A stretch of DNA of 64,000 nucleotides, taken from contig OX595987.1 in assembly GCA_951394045.1 (NCBI GenBank), forward strand, positions 248,001 through 312,000. The letters are read 5' to 3'. The notes under the pieces are model-generated. The model was not told the origin of the DNA and ran no database searches. It worked only from the letters and a program-made list of their open reading frames with translations. Every line of letters starts with the position of its first letter. Within the stretch, counting starts at the first letter, position 1. Positions 21,965-32,900 of the stretch are shown piece by piece. This DNA is from Nitzschia sp. DOCU1 (Eukaryota; Bacillariophyta; Bacillariophyceae; Bacillariales; Bacillariaceae). A program made the translations under genes and the position numbers.

Positions 21965-23229
21965 TTTATCGTGTTTTTGTGTTTTAAGTCAATAGCGTGT
22001 TGCGAAATTGTAAGACTTGGATTTGAAAGTCATGGGCCCACGCGAAACGAAGAAAAGAAGAATTGCGTTGTTGGCGCCTTGCGCTTCCGTGGTGGCGGAG
22101 GAACCCTCGCGAAACCGGGTGCAAGATCTCCCGAGGGGCATACTTTGCATTCTTGCAGTTCAACAAAATACAATGGCTCTAGGAAAAATCATACATCAAT
22201 CAAAAGCTTTAAGTTTCTCCGTCAATCTCATAACTCAGCCCCCTTGGGGACTTTAGTTTTCTCCGACAACATAGTTAGTAGTATGTAACATAGGACTTTT
22301 CATTAGTATTTTGGTGGTATCGACCAACCCACCGCGCTTCGCCACCATCGGAATGATGCAACATTAAAGCCACCTTTTCTCCGAACTATGAGGATTCGTT
22401 TTGAAGTCTGGACCGAGATTTAATAAAATTAATGGTTAAACGGACGACTGATTGATACCGACCGTAATTCACGGAAAGATGTAAACGGTTGCGTAGCCGT
22501 CGTCTGATTGACGAACCGGTATTTCGGCTTCGGCTTGGCTCCGACCGTCCGTCTACTGCCGGTAGGTGGCGAATCTCTAGCTACCGGTAGCGAGGTAGTT
22601 CTAACCTCAAGGCCTACATAGCTGGATAGTGCGTATGGTAACAGTATTCTGCGCTGCTTTAACTACCGGTAGAGACTATTCGAGACCATCAGGACCTGAT
22701 GATTGCAAAACTTTTCGTGCGTCATTGTCGGTAGGCGAACGGCGTGGCATCATCACCAGCAGCGATAGCAGTATCAAATCTCAGCTCCCAATAAGTATGA
22801 CGTGACCTCATTCATATGAAACCAATTGCACGCGACAGCGTGGGCGAAGAGGAGCCGGATTATCGTAAATTTTGTTGGTTGACGTGGTGAATCAAGATAG
22901 GAGTAACTTTGCGTTCATGACAACGTCATTTGACCTGGTCGTGCCTCCGCTGGCCCGAAGACGGCAAAGTTAATTTGTCACAGGTACTACTAGAGTCGTG
23001 ATGAGTGATAGCAACCTTGTTGTAGGCGACCCCATTGCAATATCGGACCTTGACTCGAGCTTCGGGGAAATTCGCATCCTGAGTAAACAAGACACAAAGT
23101 CTTAAGAGGACTATTGACAAACAAACGCATCTTCTGAAAGAATTATACGTCTGCGTGATCGTGGTAATATCTTCTCTCACATGGTGAAAACATCCTCGGC
23201 TTGGGATGTGATGATGGTGACCCCCCTCG
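21965..23229. other. Intergenic with two TACCGGTA palindromes
   Basis: No gene recognised. CTACCGGTAG occurs at 22581-22590 and TACCGGTA at 22664-22671, only 75 nt apart. The region is the promoter side of heat-shock factor C and the 3' side of the selenoprotein gene. Confidence 0.5.
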
Positions 23230-23285
23230 AAAAGACGTCAGCAGCGCTGTGTTGGTGGTTACATCAGCCATGTCATTTTGTTCTC
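23230..23285 (-). promoter_or_regulatory. Candidate SECIS element of the selenoprotein mRNA
   Basis: About 120 nt after the selenoprotein stop, the minus strand reads ATGAC, then 11 nt, then AA at the start of an 8-nt apical loop (AACCACCA), then a returning strand ending TGAC. The opposed TGAC/TGAC could form the tandem G.A quartet. The AA lies one helical turn away, as in a form 1 SECIS. The stem is imperfect (two G-U pairs, one A-C mismatch, small bulges), so this needs folding software to confirm. Confidence 0.42.
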
Positions 23286-23396
23286 CCAGCAAGGCCAACT
23301 TGAATGCCGGCCTCCCCTCGGGCTATACAAGAATCAACGTGGCATCATTAAAATCCATGCAAACGCAGACTAATCCTGACCGACCGCAGCGAGGCG

Positions 23397-24362
23397 CTAG
23401 AACTCGCTTCTGGCTCCATCCATCGTGTCGTCTCCAGTCCCCTCCGCCGCAGCCGTGACTCCGTATGTTAGCTCATGAGAACTATCATCAACAACATTTC
23501 GCGTATCTTGTCCATGCCCCGACGACCCAGTTCGATCTGGCTGCATCATCTCCTCTTGCATATGCTCATTTCGACCTTCTTTCACGCTCATGCCAATGTG
23601 CCAGTCATCACGATCTTCATCGATGGAGGACTTGGTTCCACTTGATTGCTGTGCTCGTCGTGAGTCCATTTCATCCAAGTAAAGTTTCCGTGGAGCTTCT
23701 CTCTCTTCCAGGTTTTTCTCGAGATTGTAATATTCAGAATCTACATTTCCTTTTCGAACGCCCTGCTGATTATGAAATTCCTGTCGTTGTCGCTGTTCTG
23801 CTCGTTTCAGTGGTAGGTCGGCAAACTTCATGTGACGCTGCCGATCGTGTTCGCCCTTGCTTCGAGTGGCACCCCCTTTCTCCCGCTGTTCTTCCAGTTC
23901 TCCTCTTCTTTGGATCCGTTCGTCCACAAGCTTACGGTTGCTCCAGACTTGTTCGCGCCGGTTCCGAATCGTCTCAACTTCATCGTCGGATTTACGAACA
24001 AATCCTTTTTCTTGCATGAGGGCATGGATTTCTTTGACAGTCTCATACTTCCGCAAATCAATGCGTTCTGTTTCCTCGCCGAACAAATACAAAGTCATTA
24101 CGGGTGGCTTGCCATGAACCCAATCCACATTGACGTTTTCGTAGTATTCCACCTCCCCGCCCCTTAGAAACTGCTTGGCGGCGGGGAAGCTTTTCAGCTG
24201 TCACCCCGAACAGGATTCAATTACAGCCGAGATGGCAGGGAACTTCTTCTTGGGGGCGTCGACAATCTCGACGAACCCGGGGGCCAAACCGATGGCGTCT
24301 TGCTGAGCGATGGAGGGACACGTGGCAGCCAAGACTACGAACGCCGAAAGCCAAGCGATCAT
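23397..24362 (-). CDS. Selenoprotein M/Sep15-like protein with in-frame UGA (Sec54)
   Basis: Reading TGA 24203-24201 as selenocysteine gives one exon of 321 aa. The start at 24362 is fixed by an in-frame TGA four codons upstream. Residues 1-19 are a signal peptide ending PSIA. The Sep15/SelM thioredoxin-like domain spans ~30-124, with the redox motif CSGU (Cys51, Sec54) in the context VIESCSGUQLKSFPAAKQF, and continues through EYYENVNVDWVHGKPPV to VKEIHALMQEKGF. Coding continues strongly after the UGA, which supports recoding over termination. A charged ~197-aa C-terminal tail, absent from animal SelM, follows. Family role: ER thiol-disulfide chemistry. The tail has no ER-retention signal (ends ARSEF). 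ORF callers that stop at TGA lose the redox centre and signal peptide. Confidence 0.88.
24201..24203 (-). other. UGA selenocysteine codon
   Basis: In-frame TGA at codon 54 of the SelM-like gene, at the exact position of Sec in the CxxU motif of animal SelM. Coding with family similarity continues on both sides without a splice site that would remove it. Confidence 0.85.
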
Positions 24363-25293
24363 CCTTGCCGATCAGCGAGAAAACAACACAGGCAACACCA
24401 ACATCTTCAAGTTGCAATCCACCAGGAGCAGAAAGCTTGGTCTGCAGACACTCTAATAGTAATGCTTTAATAGTAATACTAGCGGCAGAGTAATCTTGAT
24501 CTGTTTTATCGGATTTCAGTGGCGCGGCTAATGGATCGTCTCATCGCATACAAAAGGTGCTACCATGATGTCTTCGTACGTACGTGCGAACAACATCTCG
24601 GTTTGTCAGAGATGCGACCGTGTCAGAGAAATGCTTTACTTTCCCAAATACTTAAGGAATCATCAGAGAATGACTTTCAAACTCATTCTATGGAAGACTT
24701 GCGTACGTCATTTTGTGTGCACCAATCAAACGAACAACAGCGTCGATCTGCCTTTACTGACTGAATTCGAAAATGACGTCACTTGGAAATTTCGGACCTG
24801 TCCAATGTACAGGAAATGGATACTGTCAAATACTGATAGGGATCGCCTTCTTTCGCATCCGGAGCGCTTTGGGGCCAGATCCCCACAATGCCCAGTTCAT
24901 CGCGAAGGGAGGTAGTTCTGTCAGCAACGCCGTTCCAACGCGGCAAGAATAGGAAGGTGAGTTGTCAAGCGGCGCAAGGTGCTAGAGACAGGTCATCGAC
25001 CCGTCATCCACTCTTCTTCCTCTTTGACTTAAAGTTACACCAACATTATCACTCGTCCCATCGAGATCGTACCATTTTGTCTACCCATAACGCTGTACCA
25101 CCATTGCATCTCGCATATAAAGTAAGAGATAACTTCTGATCTGGAGACAAGGTAGGATAATGGCAAACTAAAAGACCCGCGTTTCCCACTTCTCATTGAT
25201 TGATTGGCTCTTACGCTTATGCTTGGTTTATTTTCCCGCTTTGGCAGCGTTTATGTCTGTATTATTTCCTTCGCTTGAAAAGCATTCACTAAA
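24363..25293. other. Intergenic; possible bZIP promoter
   Basis: Holds a TGACGTCA palindrome at 24774-24781. A 116-codon frame at 24565-24915 has a CQRC pair and scattered cysteines but no recognised domain and is left unsupported. The last 150 nt are the immediate upstream region of the bZIP gene. Confidence 0.45.
24774..24781. promoter_or_regulatory. TGACGTCA palindrome
   Basis: A perfect CRE-type site 513 nt upstream of the bZIP gene start and 412 nt upstream of the selenoprotein start. Autoregulation by a bZIP factor is possible but unproven. Confidence 0.3.
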
Positions 25294-26439
25294 ATGAGCG
25301 ATAAAGGAGACGAAGAAGATAACTATAACGCCGACACGGCTGGCAGTTCGGCAGTATCGGCATCATCTGCCGGTGCAGACGGCGACGATGAGCCACTCGA
25401 GGGCGAAGGCGAGGAAGATGTTGCCAAGCGGCGAAGCAAAAATCGTGTCAATGCTCGTCGCAGCCGTGAACGAAAACGCCTCATGTTAGATACCCTTCAG
25501 CAGGAGCACTGGCAGCTCCATCAAGAAAACAAGCGAGTTAAGCTGGACAACGACAAGCTCAAGGAAGCGATTGAAACGATCAAGTCTCTTCAGGGCGTGG
25601 GCAACTTGCCCACCAATGGCGGCGGACCGCCGATGCAAAATCTTGGCAATATGTTCCAAAATACGAACAACAACAACTCCACCAATAATGATATCTCTGG
25701 AGGTGGCCTGGGGATCAGCAACAACTCTGCTGGTGCTAACAGCGTTGCTAGTGCTCCTCAACCGAGCACTGGGAATCCTCTGATGGACCTGTTAGCGAAA
25801 CAGATGATGATGCAGCAGCAGCAACAACAACAAGCTGCGCCGCCAGCGGGGAACAACATCAACCTGGCGCAGCTCGCCATGGGAGGGGGTTTAGGAGCGC
25901 TAGGAGGCGTGAATCCTGTGGTAACTCAATTGCTTCTTGCGAATGCTTTGCAGCAAGGAGGAAGTGGGGGTGGATTCAACCCGGCAGCTGCCGTCCTTTT
26001 GAATCCAAACCTGCTGTCATTGATGCAACAGCAGCAGCAGCAGGGCCAGCCGCTTTCAAATAAAAGTGCCGGGCCGCAGCAACAGGCTCCTATGAGTACT
26101 GGGCCGGCCGCTGACTCCAAGCCACCGATTCCTGGCCCCGCAAATGGAAACAACGGGAACAACCAAGACTTTGATGGCTTCAACAATAACAATGCGGGGG
26201 CCAATTCAGCGGCAGGAATACCGCCGAATCTTGCGGGTCTACTACAGTCGCTTGGAGGCGGGAGTAACCATCCCATGCTAAATCAGGCAACTCTGGCCAG
26301 CGCCGGTCCAGCCGGGTTGGCTTCCCTACTCCACGCCCTTGGAAGCCAGCAACAGCAAAACGCGCCTAATATGATGCAGTCGGGCAACAACAACAATGGT
26401 AACCCTTCTGCTTCATCTGGGAACGGGCCGTCAATATGA
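25294..26439 (+). CDS. bZIP transcription factor with Gln/Asn-rich tail
   Basis: A single-exon protein of 381 aa. The N-terminus is acidic (~1-44). The basic region is AKRRSKNRVNARRSRERKR (~44-62), with the invariant Asn and Arg of the NxxAxxSR signature. The leucine zipper follows with heptad positions L68, L75, V82, L89 and I96. Residues 110-381 are low complexity: Asn-rich, a short polyGln run, Gly- and Pro-rich blocks, likely a disordered activation domain. A nuclear dimeric DNA-binding protein; the basic region is compatible with TGACGT-type sites such as those seen in this window, but specificity is inferred. No LOV domain is present, so it is not an aureochrome. Confidence 0.92.
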   Translation: MSDKGDEEDNYNADTAGSSAVSASSAGADGDDEPLEGEGEEDVAKRRSKNRVNARRSRERKRLMLDTLQQEHWQLHQENKRVKLDNDKLKEAIETIKSLQGVGNLPTNGGGPPMQNLGNMFQNTNNNNSTNNDISGGGLGISNNSAGANSVASAPQPSTGNPLMDLLAKQMMMQQQQQQQAAPPAGNNINLAQLAMGGGLGALGGVNPVVTQLLLANALQQGGSGGGFNPAAAVLLNPNLLSLMQQQQQQGQPLSNKSAGPQQQAPMSTGPAADSKPPIPGPANGNNGNNQDFDGFNNNNAGANSAAGIPPNLAGLLQSLGGGSNHPMLNQATLASAGPAGLASLLHALGSQQQQNAPNMMQSGNNNNGNPSASSGNGPSI

Positions 26440-26895
26440 TGCCGCGCCGGGTTAAAGCCTGCCATGTTGCTTCATTGACTTTTACAATTGGTACCCTTTT
26501 CGAAAGGTAGTTGTATGGTCGTATTATTAGAGCCCTTAATCCTGTTTCGGTGGCTGAAATATTACAGTAGCAATAGTTGAGGCGGGACAGTGGCCAGGGG
26601 CGGCGCTTCCTGATCTAATTTTGTAGCTGCTGCTCCCACCAAGTCCTAATTGTTCTTGGCGACTGGCTTCAGACTTGCTATAGTCCTACTTCGACGACTA
26701 GAGTAGATATTAGCAGTTACAGTAGTGGTAGCTGAACCAAGTAGTTAGCGACAGTAGTATCGTAGCTATCCGGGCACGCATGCATCAAGATTCTTCCGAG
26801 AGGAGAGGGAAGCAGCAATTGACCGACCCGGTTCAGAATGTGCCGGGTGACTGTGGCCAGCCATACGCCACTCTAGATAGTATTGCATAAACTTG
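26440..26895. other. Intergenic, no gene recognised
   Basis: 3' flanks of two convergent genes (bZIP and TMEM97-like). Only short TAGTAG-type words are seen. Confidence 0.5.
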
Positions 26896-27435
26896 TTATG
26901 CAACTTTTTGTACCTCGGCTTTAGACCCAGTTTTCTTTGCCGATAGCATCATGCCTTCAAAGTCGTCCTTCGCTGCTAGGTAAAGTATTCCGAGTGGAAA
27001 GAGTAGATATGGTAGGTAAACACTCGTCGTGGCCACGATTTGTGTTGTTGTCATTTTCGGGCTCGTCCAAAACGCCGCTAGAATCGGTACCAGAGTTGTG
27101 GCGACATGAGATCCGTAAATGATACAAGACGTTTGAAACCAGCGCGGGTAGTGTGCCGATCCCTGGTAAGGCTGGGTCATTTGATGTAATGCCACTAGGA
27201 AAAAGGGCATCTGCAACACGATTTCGCCTGCCACAAGACTTTGAAACCACGGCGGACTGGGGTATTGCATAAGGACGTCTCCAAATAATGCACAATACCA
27301 GGCCACCAAATCTCGAAGCCGTTGAGGATAGAGCGTCGAAAGGACAGCCTGGGCGTCCACCAATGCTGTAATGACGACATGCGAGCCGAAAAAGATCAAG
27401 TAAGCTGTCTTCCAGCCGCCTTGCAAAACGTTCAT
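26896..27435 (-). CDS. TMEM97/sigma-2 receptor homologue (EXPERA domain)
   Basis: A single-exon protein of 179 aa with four transmembrane helices, the usual length for TMEM97. Diagnostic features include YPQRLRDLVAWYCALFGD (compare the YP..FRNLLKWY region of animal TMEM97), the PPWFQSL loop, GEIVLQMPFFLVA with its acidic residue in helix 2, IIYGSHVATTLVPIL in helix 3, and VYLPYLLFPLGIL in helix 4. EXPERA proteins bind sterol-like ligands at the ER or endolysosome membrane; TMEM97 affects cholesterol trafficking through NPC1. The C-terminus is Lys-rich, as in ER residents. The sterol role in this organism is inferred from family. Confidence 0.88.
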   Translation of the reverse strand: MNVLQGGWKTAYLIFFGSHVVITALVDAQAVLSTLYPQRLRDLVAWYCALFGDVLMQYPSPPWFQSLVAGEIVLQMPFFLVALHQMTQPYQGSAHYPRWFQTSCIIYGSHVATTLVPILAAFWTSPKMTTTQIVATTSVYLPYLLFPLGILYLAAKDDFEGMMLSAKKTGSKAEVQKVA

Positions 27436-28009
27436 GGTTTAACCAGCCAGCAGTATTAGATCAAATCTTTGATAATGGAAGCCGACATCAGCTCCCCATC
27501 GAAGCTATCAGGTCTATAGAAAGAGAGGATATGAATGCCTTTCGAAGGGTCGAGGTTTCCGCAATGATGCTACCGGTAGCGACTGGAGTTTCGCTCGGAG
27601 TAGTCCATTGAGGCGCAACCAGACCGACGCAGGACGAGCGGCGGCCCAGAATTTCGCGCTTTGTCGTCATCGTCGTTCTGTCATTTTTTCAGAAAGGGCT
27701 GACGTGTTGACGCGAGAGATGCCACAAAACGCATCAACCTTTGAAAACCTCAACGACGACAAGCCAACAGTGGCCATTTCCATGGATGTCATCTTGCACT
27801 GACGCCACCACGAACGTCTACAGTCCGCAATACGTCTAGCATCATTGACGGCAAGAGCGTACAACAGCCTTGATATTGTCCACTTGCTGCTGTTATCGTC
27901 GGTGGTAGCTTGCACAGAACAAATACGATCAAACACTGCCTCGGAGTGTAACGCACGACATCACCTTATAATTCCGCCAAAGAGCCCACACCGAAGGAAA
28001 TCATTCATC
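27436..28009. other. Intergenic with one TACCGGTA palindrome
   Basis: Divergent upstream region between the TMEM97-like gene and the small gene at 28010. CTACCGGTAGC lies at 27570-27579. No separate gene is recognised. Confidence 0.5.
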
Positions 28010-28440
28010 ATGACTTCTGTCGTTACATTTGTACGATTTCTCGAGTCCGTAAATGGGAGAATGGGCTCTGTCACCAAGGCGTCAACCATGACGCTCCAGC
28101 AAAGTAATAGTAGTGGTGCATTCCGAGCGCCAGGACAGGCGTTGGTGAGCCGCCCGCGATGGGGTCTTACCCGAAGCAGAAACGTAGGATTGTTCACTGC
28201 AGGCTGTCTGGGAATATTTCTGGGTGGATTTGATGAGAAGTCTTTAATCATTCAGGAAACGGGGTCGTCTGCCCCTCGTAAGGTGAGCGATTGCTGCAGT
28301 TTTTTCAAAACTCTTTTATCGGTCGTTGAATATCCCGCGCTCATATTTCATTCCGATCAATTCAGTCTTCGTATCATCAGGTGGAACTAAAGGAAGTACC
28401 CAAAAGTTTGGACCCGCGCTATAGGAGCCTTCAAGAGTAG
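28010..28440 (+). CDS. Small two-exon membrane protein of unknown function
   Basis: Exons 28010-28282 and 28366-28440, joined across an 83-nt GTGAGC..TTCAG intron, give 115 aa. The second exon continues the frame for 25 codons to a TAG and reads VELKEVPKSLDPRYRSLQE, which looks coding. The first exon has a basic, Ser-rich N-terminus lacking acidic residues (possibly a mitochondrial presequence) and one hydrophobic helix, NVGLFTAGCLGIFLGGF. An alternative acceptor 15 nt downstream also keeps frame. No family is recognised; a small mitochondrial inner-membrane protein is one possibility. Confidence 0.5.
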
Positions 28441-29905
28441 ATTCCCTATAGAATTGGTGGGCGGGTTTGCTCGAAGAATTGTGCGACGTACACGCCTGCT
28501 ATTTCGTCATGTGGAGGCATTCTTGGTATTTGGACGGCAGATGTGGCACCTGAAACGGTTGAGGCCGTGTCGTTGCGCAGTTTGGAAACTAGCTGAAGAT
28601 CGAGTCGTTGAATGTCCCTCTTTGTCGGGGTATTTTGGCGTGATGGTGGCTTTGTAGGCATCATTGTTGTCTTGCGGGGATGATTGGCCCAGTTTATCAT
28701 TTTCGGGGGCGGCTGTGCATGGCGAGCAGAAGGAAAGAGGAACAGATTTTGAAATTTTGAAAGCTTAACTAGCAGAGAATACGTTGTAAATATAGAGCCT
28801 GATGCTGTAGCAGCGACGACGCACTTCCGACTACCGACGAGCCATGGTCAGTCATGGAACAACTATGGGCAAGTACAAGAGCATTATCGACAAGAAGTTT
28901 GCACCATTCTAGTGGGACGTTGCAATACAGCAATTAACTCTGCCTCTTGTTGACGATGCAAGGAGACTTTGGCAAGGGTCATCTCATGCCACCCGCCCTG
29001 CTTTGACACCAGCCCCTTCGCCAAGCAAGGATGCCCCTTCCGTCCAATAAGGGCATCTATTCCATGCTGGTAGTGAGATATAATAAGTAGTACGATCGTA
29101 AAATCGCCTGATACCAGCGGCCAATGTGTAGTGTTAGTACTAGGTAGTTGTTTCGTTGTGCCGCCATCCTGATTTTACTCTAGCGATCATCATTTTACTA
29201 CCGGTAGGTTAATACTAATCACTAGTACAACCACAGCTCGAACCCAGATTCTCTTATTGTAGATGGAGCTCCATTCATTGAATTGCCGCCAGAATTTGCC
29301 CAGCCTTCCATCTCTCCAAACGTGCATCACCAGCATCCTTGCTTTGCACTCCTGCCTTCTTCGTCGCCTCCAGCACGACAACCATAATCAATGACCTGTT
29401 TGACCTCTTTGACCAAAATCGACTCCCTTAAAGGACGGTCGGTGTCGGCGGGACCATGTGAAATACGAAATAGCAAAATTGTCTGCCGATCCATATGGCC
29501 CCGAAATTCAATCAGAAGTGTTTTAGTTATATCAGAAGAAGATTGTCTGAGTTCTTCGAGAACTATGTACAGACAGTAGATACCTGGTATGTTTTATTTG
29601 CAAAGCAGTTATTTAACAAACGCGAAGCAGTCATAATAGAATTTTGGACATCGGATGGCCTTCGCCACCGGGTTCCTTTCAGCGAAATTTATGTTTGCTT
29701 GTGGCCGAAAAGCCGACCCAAAAGTTGCTGGGTGATTACGAATAGCTGTGATGGCGCGACGAAACAAGAATCCGTTTACGCCAGAGTAACCTCTAAAGAA
29801 AGCTGCATACCCCGACTCTGAATAAGGCCTATTGCTCCAAGCAAGAGTCTGTCTGCAGTATCTACGATCCCTTGATGTGCTGTCCCGCTCTGCCCTGACT
29901 TGTTA
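28441..29905. other. Gene-poor stretch
   Basis: No supported gene in about 1.5 kb. CTACCGGTAG occurs at 29198-29207. A 108-codon frame starting at an ATG at 29495 (MAPKFNQKCFSYIRRRL) has a protein-like composition but no recognised domain or neighbour support. Confidence 0.4.
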
Positions 29906-32900
29906 ATGGGAACGATGGAAAAACCGCCGCGAGTCCGAAGAGCCCTCACCTGGGGCGGCAATCCGAGTTCCCCGGCCATACCTGGCGGAAGCGACAGTAG
30001 GAGTCGTGCTGATTCTTCTACCGGTCATATCCCGAGAAGCTTCTCGGCCATGTTGCCCGGTCGAAAGAATTATGCTGGCACTGGATCGATCGATTCGATT
30101 CCCGAAACCGCCGACGTGGGTAATGCTTTGAACGAAGTTGCAGTTGAAATTGTCCGATCGAGTGTAAATTCTTCCCCACCAGTGTCACTGGAAGGAGCTC
30201 TGCAATTTCGAAAGTGTGGAGCATCCGAGAATTTGAAATCCTGGCGTCTGGGCTACGTCGTTTTCGACATGCGAAACAGGGGGTCACTAGCGTGTTATAA
30301 GAACAACCCGCTAGAAAGTAACACCGCCAGCAATGTCAGCAACAACAAGGACACTTTGAGGGGATCTCTGAAGAGGCAACCGACGGCTCGATTATCTGAT
30401 ATTGTTCCGAATTATGACGATTTCCTGCCACGAATTTATTTACCAGAGCACGTGAATTGGGTAGTGAAGGACATTCAGCATAATGAGTATGGATTTATTA
30501 TTGAAATCCCAGCCGACGAACCACTTCTATCCGTTGAGCCTCTGGGCAATACTGGCAGCCCTCTGGAAGAAGAGCAACAACTTCCAGATGATCTAAAAGA
30601 CGACATTGAACGTGCCCAAGCAAGAGGCCAAACCTTCCGAATCTACTTCAGATGCTCACGCAGTGGCAACGAAAAGATTTTATGGCTACGGGCCTTTGAA
30701 CAAAATGATCGACTTTCATACCAACTCCATCGACAACGGGGCCTTGGAAGTGTATTTCGCAATCCCAATCTACAAATTTCACATTCACGAATCCGGTCGC
30801 AAATGGCGCGATTCTTTGCCCACGAAGGCAAAGTACTGGAAGAATCAAACAGGATGCACATCGACGACGATGATGATCGCAGTGCGTCGTCGATACATGA
30901 CGATCCTGGAATGCGATTGCGGGAACGAACCACAAAAGTTGTGGGAAACGACATCAAGGAACACCTAGTCTACCCACTTTATGCCTATCCAAACCGGTGG
31001 ATGACGGAATCGGAATTATATGCGGAAATGGTCAAACCTTCCGATCATTATTTTGACTTGCGACGACCAGATGCGCCCCAAAAGGAAATCGGAACGCTAA
31101 AAGTGGAGATTTTACAGTGTGTGGGCTTGCCAGCGTTGGATTTTGCCTCCGAGACAGATGCCGTTGCCTACATGGTGTGCGGGTCGTATGCGTTTACATC
31201 CGATGTGATTTGGAATCGACTCAACCCCATGTGGCTTCCTCGATCTCGACGAGCATGTATCTTCCCACTCTTTCATGCGTATGCGAGACTATATGTGGGC
31301 ATATTCGATGATGATGGCAAGGGAGAAAAGGATGATTTTGCTGGACGAGTGGTATTGGATCTGGCACGTTGTCGACCTCGAACTACCTATGACGTGACAT
31401 TGCCGCTACGACTTTCCGCCCATGTGTATTCACGACGACCCCGGGGGGCGGTTAGACTTCGATTCAGTATCGATTACAATTCGGAGCGTGAGGCGCTTTT
31501 GTCGTACATTCCCAAGAAAATTCGCCCGCCGTCTATTTCGCGACCAGATGATGATGTTACTGTTGTTTGTGCCGATGAAAAGGCCTTTCGAAACATCGTC
31601 ACAACTGTTCATGGCATTCACATGCCAGGTCGCTTTTCGTTTGCAGAATGGAGAGCGACCATGCGGGAAGCCAACTTTGCGAGAAAAGTGGCACAGAACG
31701 TTGTGACCTCTTTGATGCGGGGAATTATCAAATATGAAAATCCTTCTCTTTCCATGTTGATATTTTGTGCATGGATGCATGGTGTCTACAAGAACGCTTT
31801 CTCGCTTGTTCCATTGTATTTGGTGTCCTTCTTGCTCCTAATGATGGTGCGTTCTTATGCATTCTACGGAAGCGATGGACCTATTCAGGACGGTTTCATT
31901 CCTCCAAGCTGGGAGGAGATGTTCATGGCCTTGGTTAAGGGCGGGAAGAAGCCCAGGATCGAGCCGCTCAAGACCAAGATACAACGTCCTTCTCGTCGAG
32001 GCTTTAGCACGGACACAGATCGGCGAATTGTGGTTGAAGCGCGAACTCATGTGCAACGAGGGAACTGGCTCTTTTGGTTGTTGGGATTCGAGAAGAATCT
32101 GGGCCCAGAGGCCGACCCAGAAGAATACCACATGGAATTTCCCTATTCCCGGGGATTGTGCAATCCAGCGACGCGGAAGACGCACTATCCGAAATTCACA
32201 GTTACGGAGTCTCTAGTGGCGAAATCCAGCATCATGGGGACCACCAACAAGAGCAAAAGAACGGTATTTGACGACGGCGATGAAAATATACTTGGGGATT
32301 TGTTTTCGGGCGGGTCGCGATCAAAGAAAGCCGAAAAGAGACGAACACTGGACTTTCTGGGTTCTTCCATGAAAGTTTCATTCGACTCTGGACGACGCAA
32401 ATCACACCCTCCGCAGCAGGTATCCGTGGATGCACAGACGATACCCTTAGACAGGCAGGCGGCATCACCGGAACGCAAGCCAGATAGTAGCAGGGTTTTA
32501 CGCTGGGATAGCATGCGCACCAACTCAGGCGACGAAGCCTCAAATTTTAACTGGGATGACATCCCGCCTCGGTTAAGAATCCCAGAGCAAAATGCCGATG
32601 CCAAGGGCCCGACCCGAAAGAAGAAACTCGGTGACGAACTTGCGGAACTTCGGGACAATCTTCACAGACTCACCCTTCATTTGTTTAACGACAGAACGCA
32701 TCGGGTCCGCAGGAAAGATGCCTGCTATTTTGGGACTGCGGATAGGGGACGACCGGGTCAAGTCGACAATGAATTGGAAAGGTTACTGAACACCGGACAG
32801 TATTCGAGTGCTAATCCAGTGGTAGCCCGGGTTGGGCTCTACGTGGAGCCAATCATTAGTGCTGCTCACAGTGGCCTGTGTTTGACAAGAGTCGTCTACA

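Noticed and set aside
24565..24915. 116-codon frame with a CQRC pair and several cysteines, possible zinc protein
   Set aside because: Cysteine spacing fits no zinc-binding pattern I recognise and the composition is not convincing.
25800..26060. CAG/CAA-rich tracts as a microsatellite or repeat element
   Set aside because: They are the polyGln/Asn codons of the bZIP activation domain.
29495..29821. 108-codon frame starting MAPKFNQKCF
   Set aside because: Plausible composition but no domain, no intron evidence and no regulatory context; kept only as a note.
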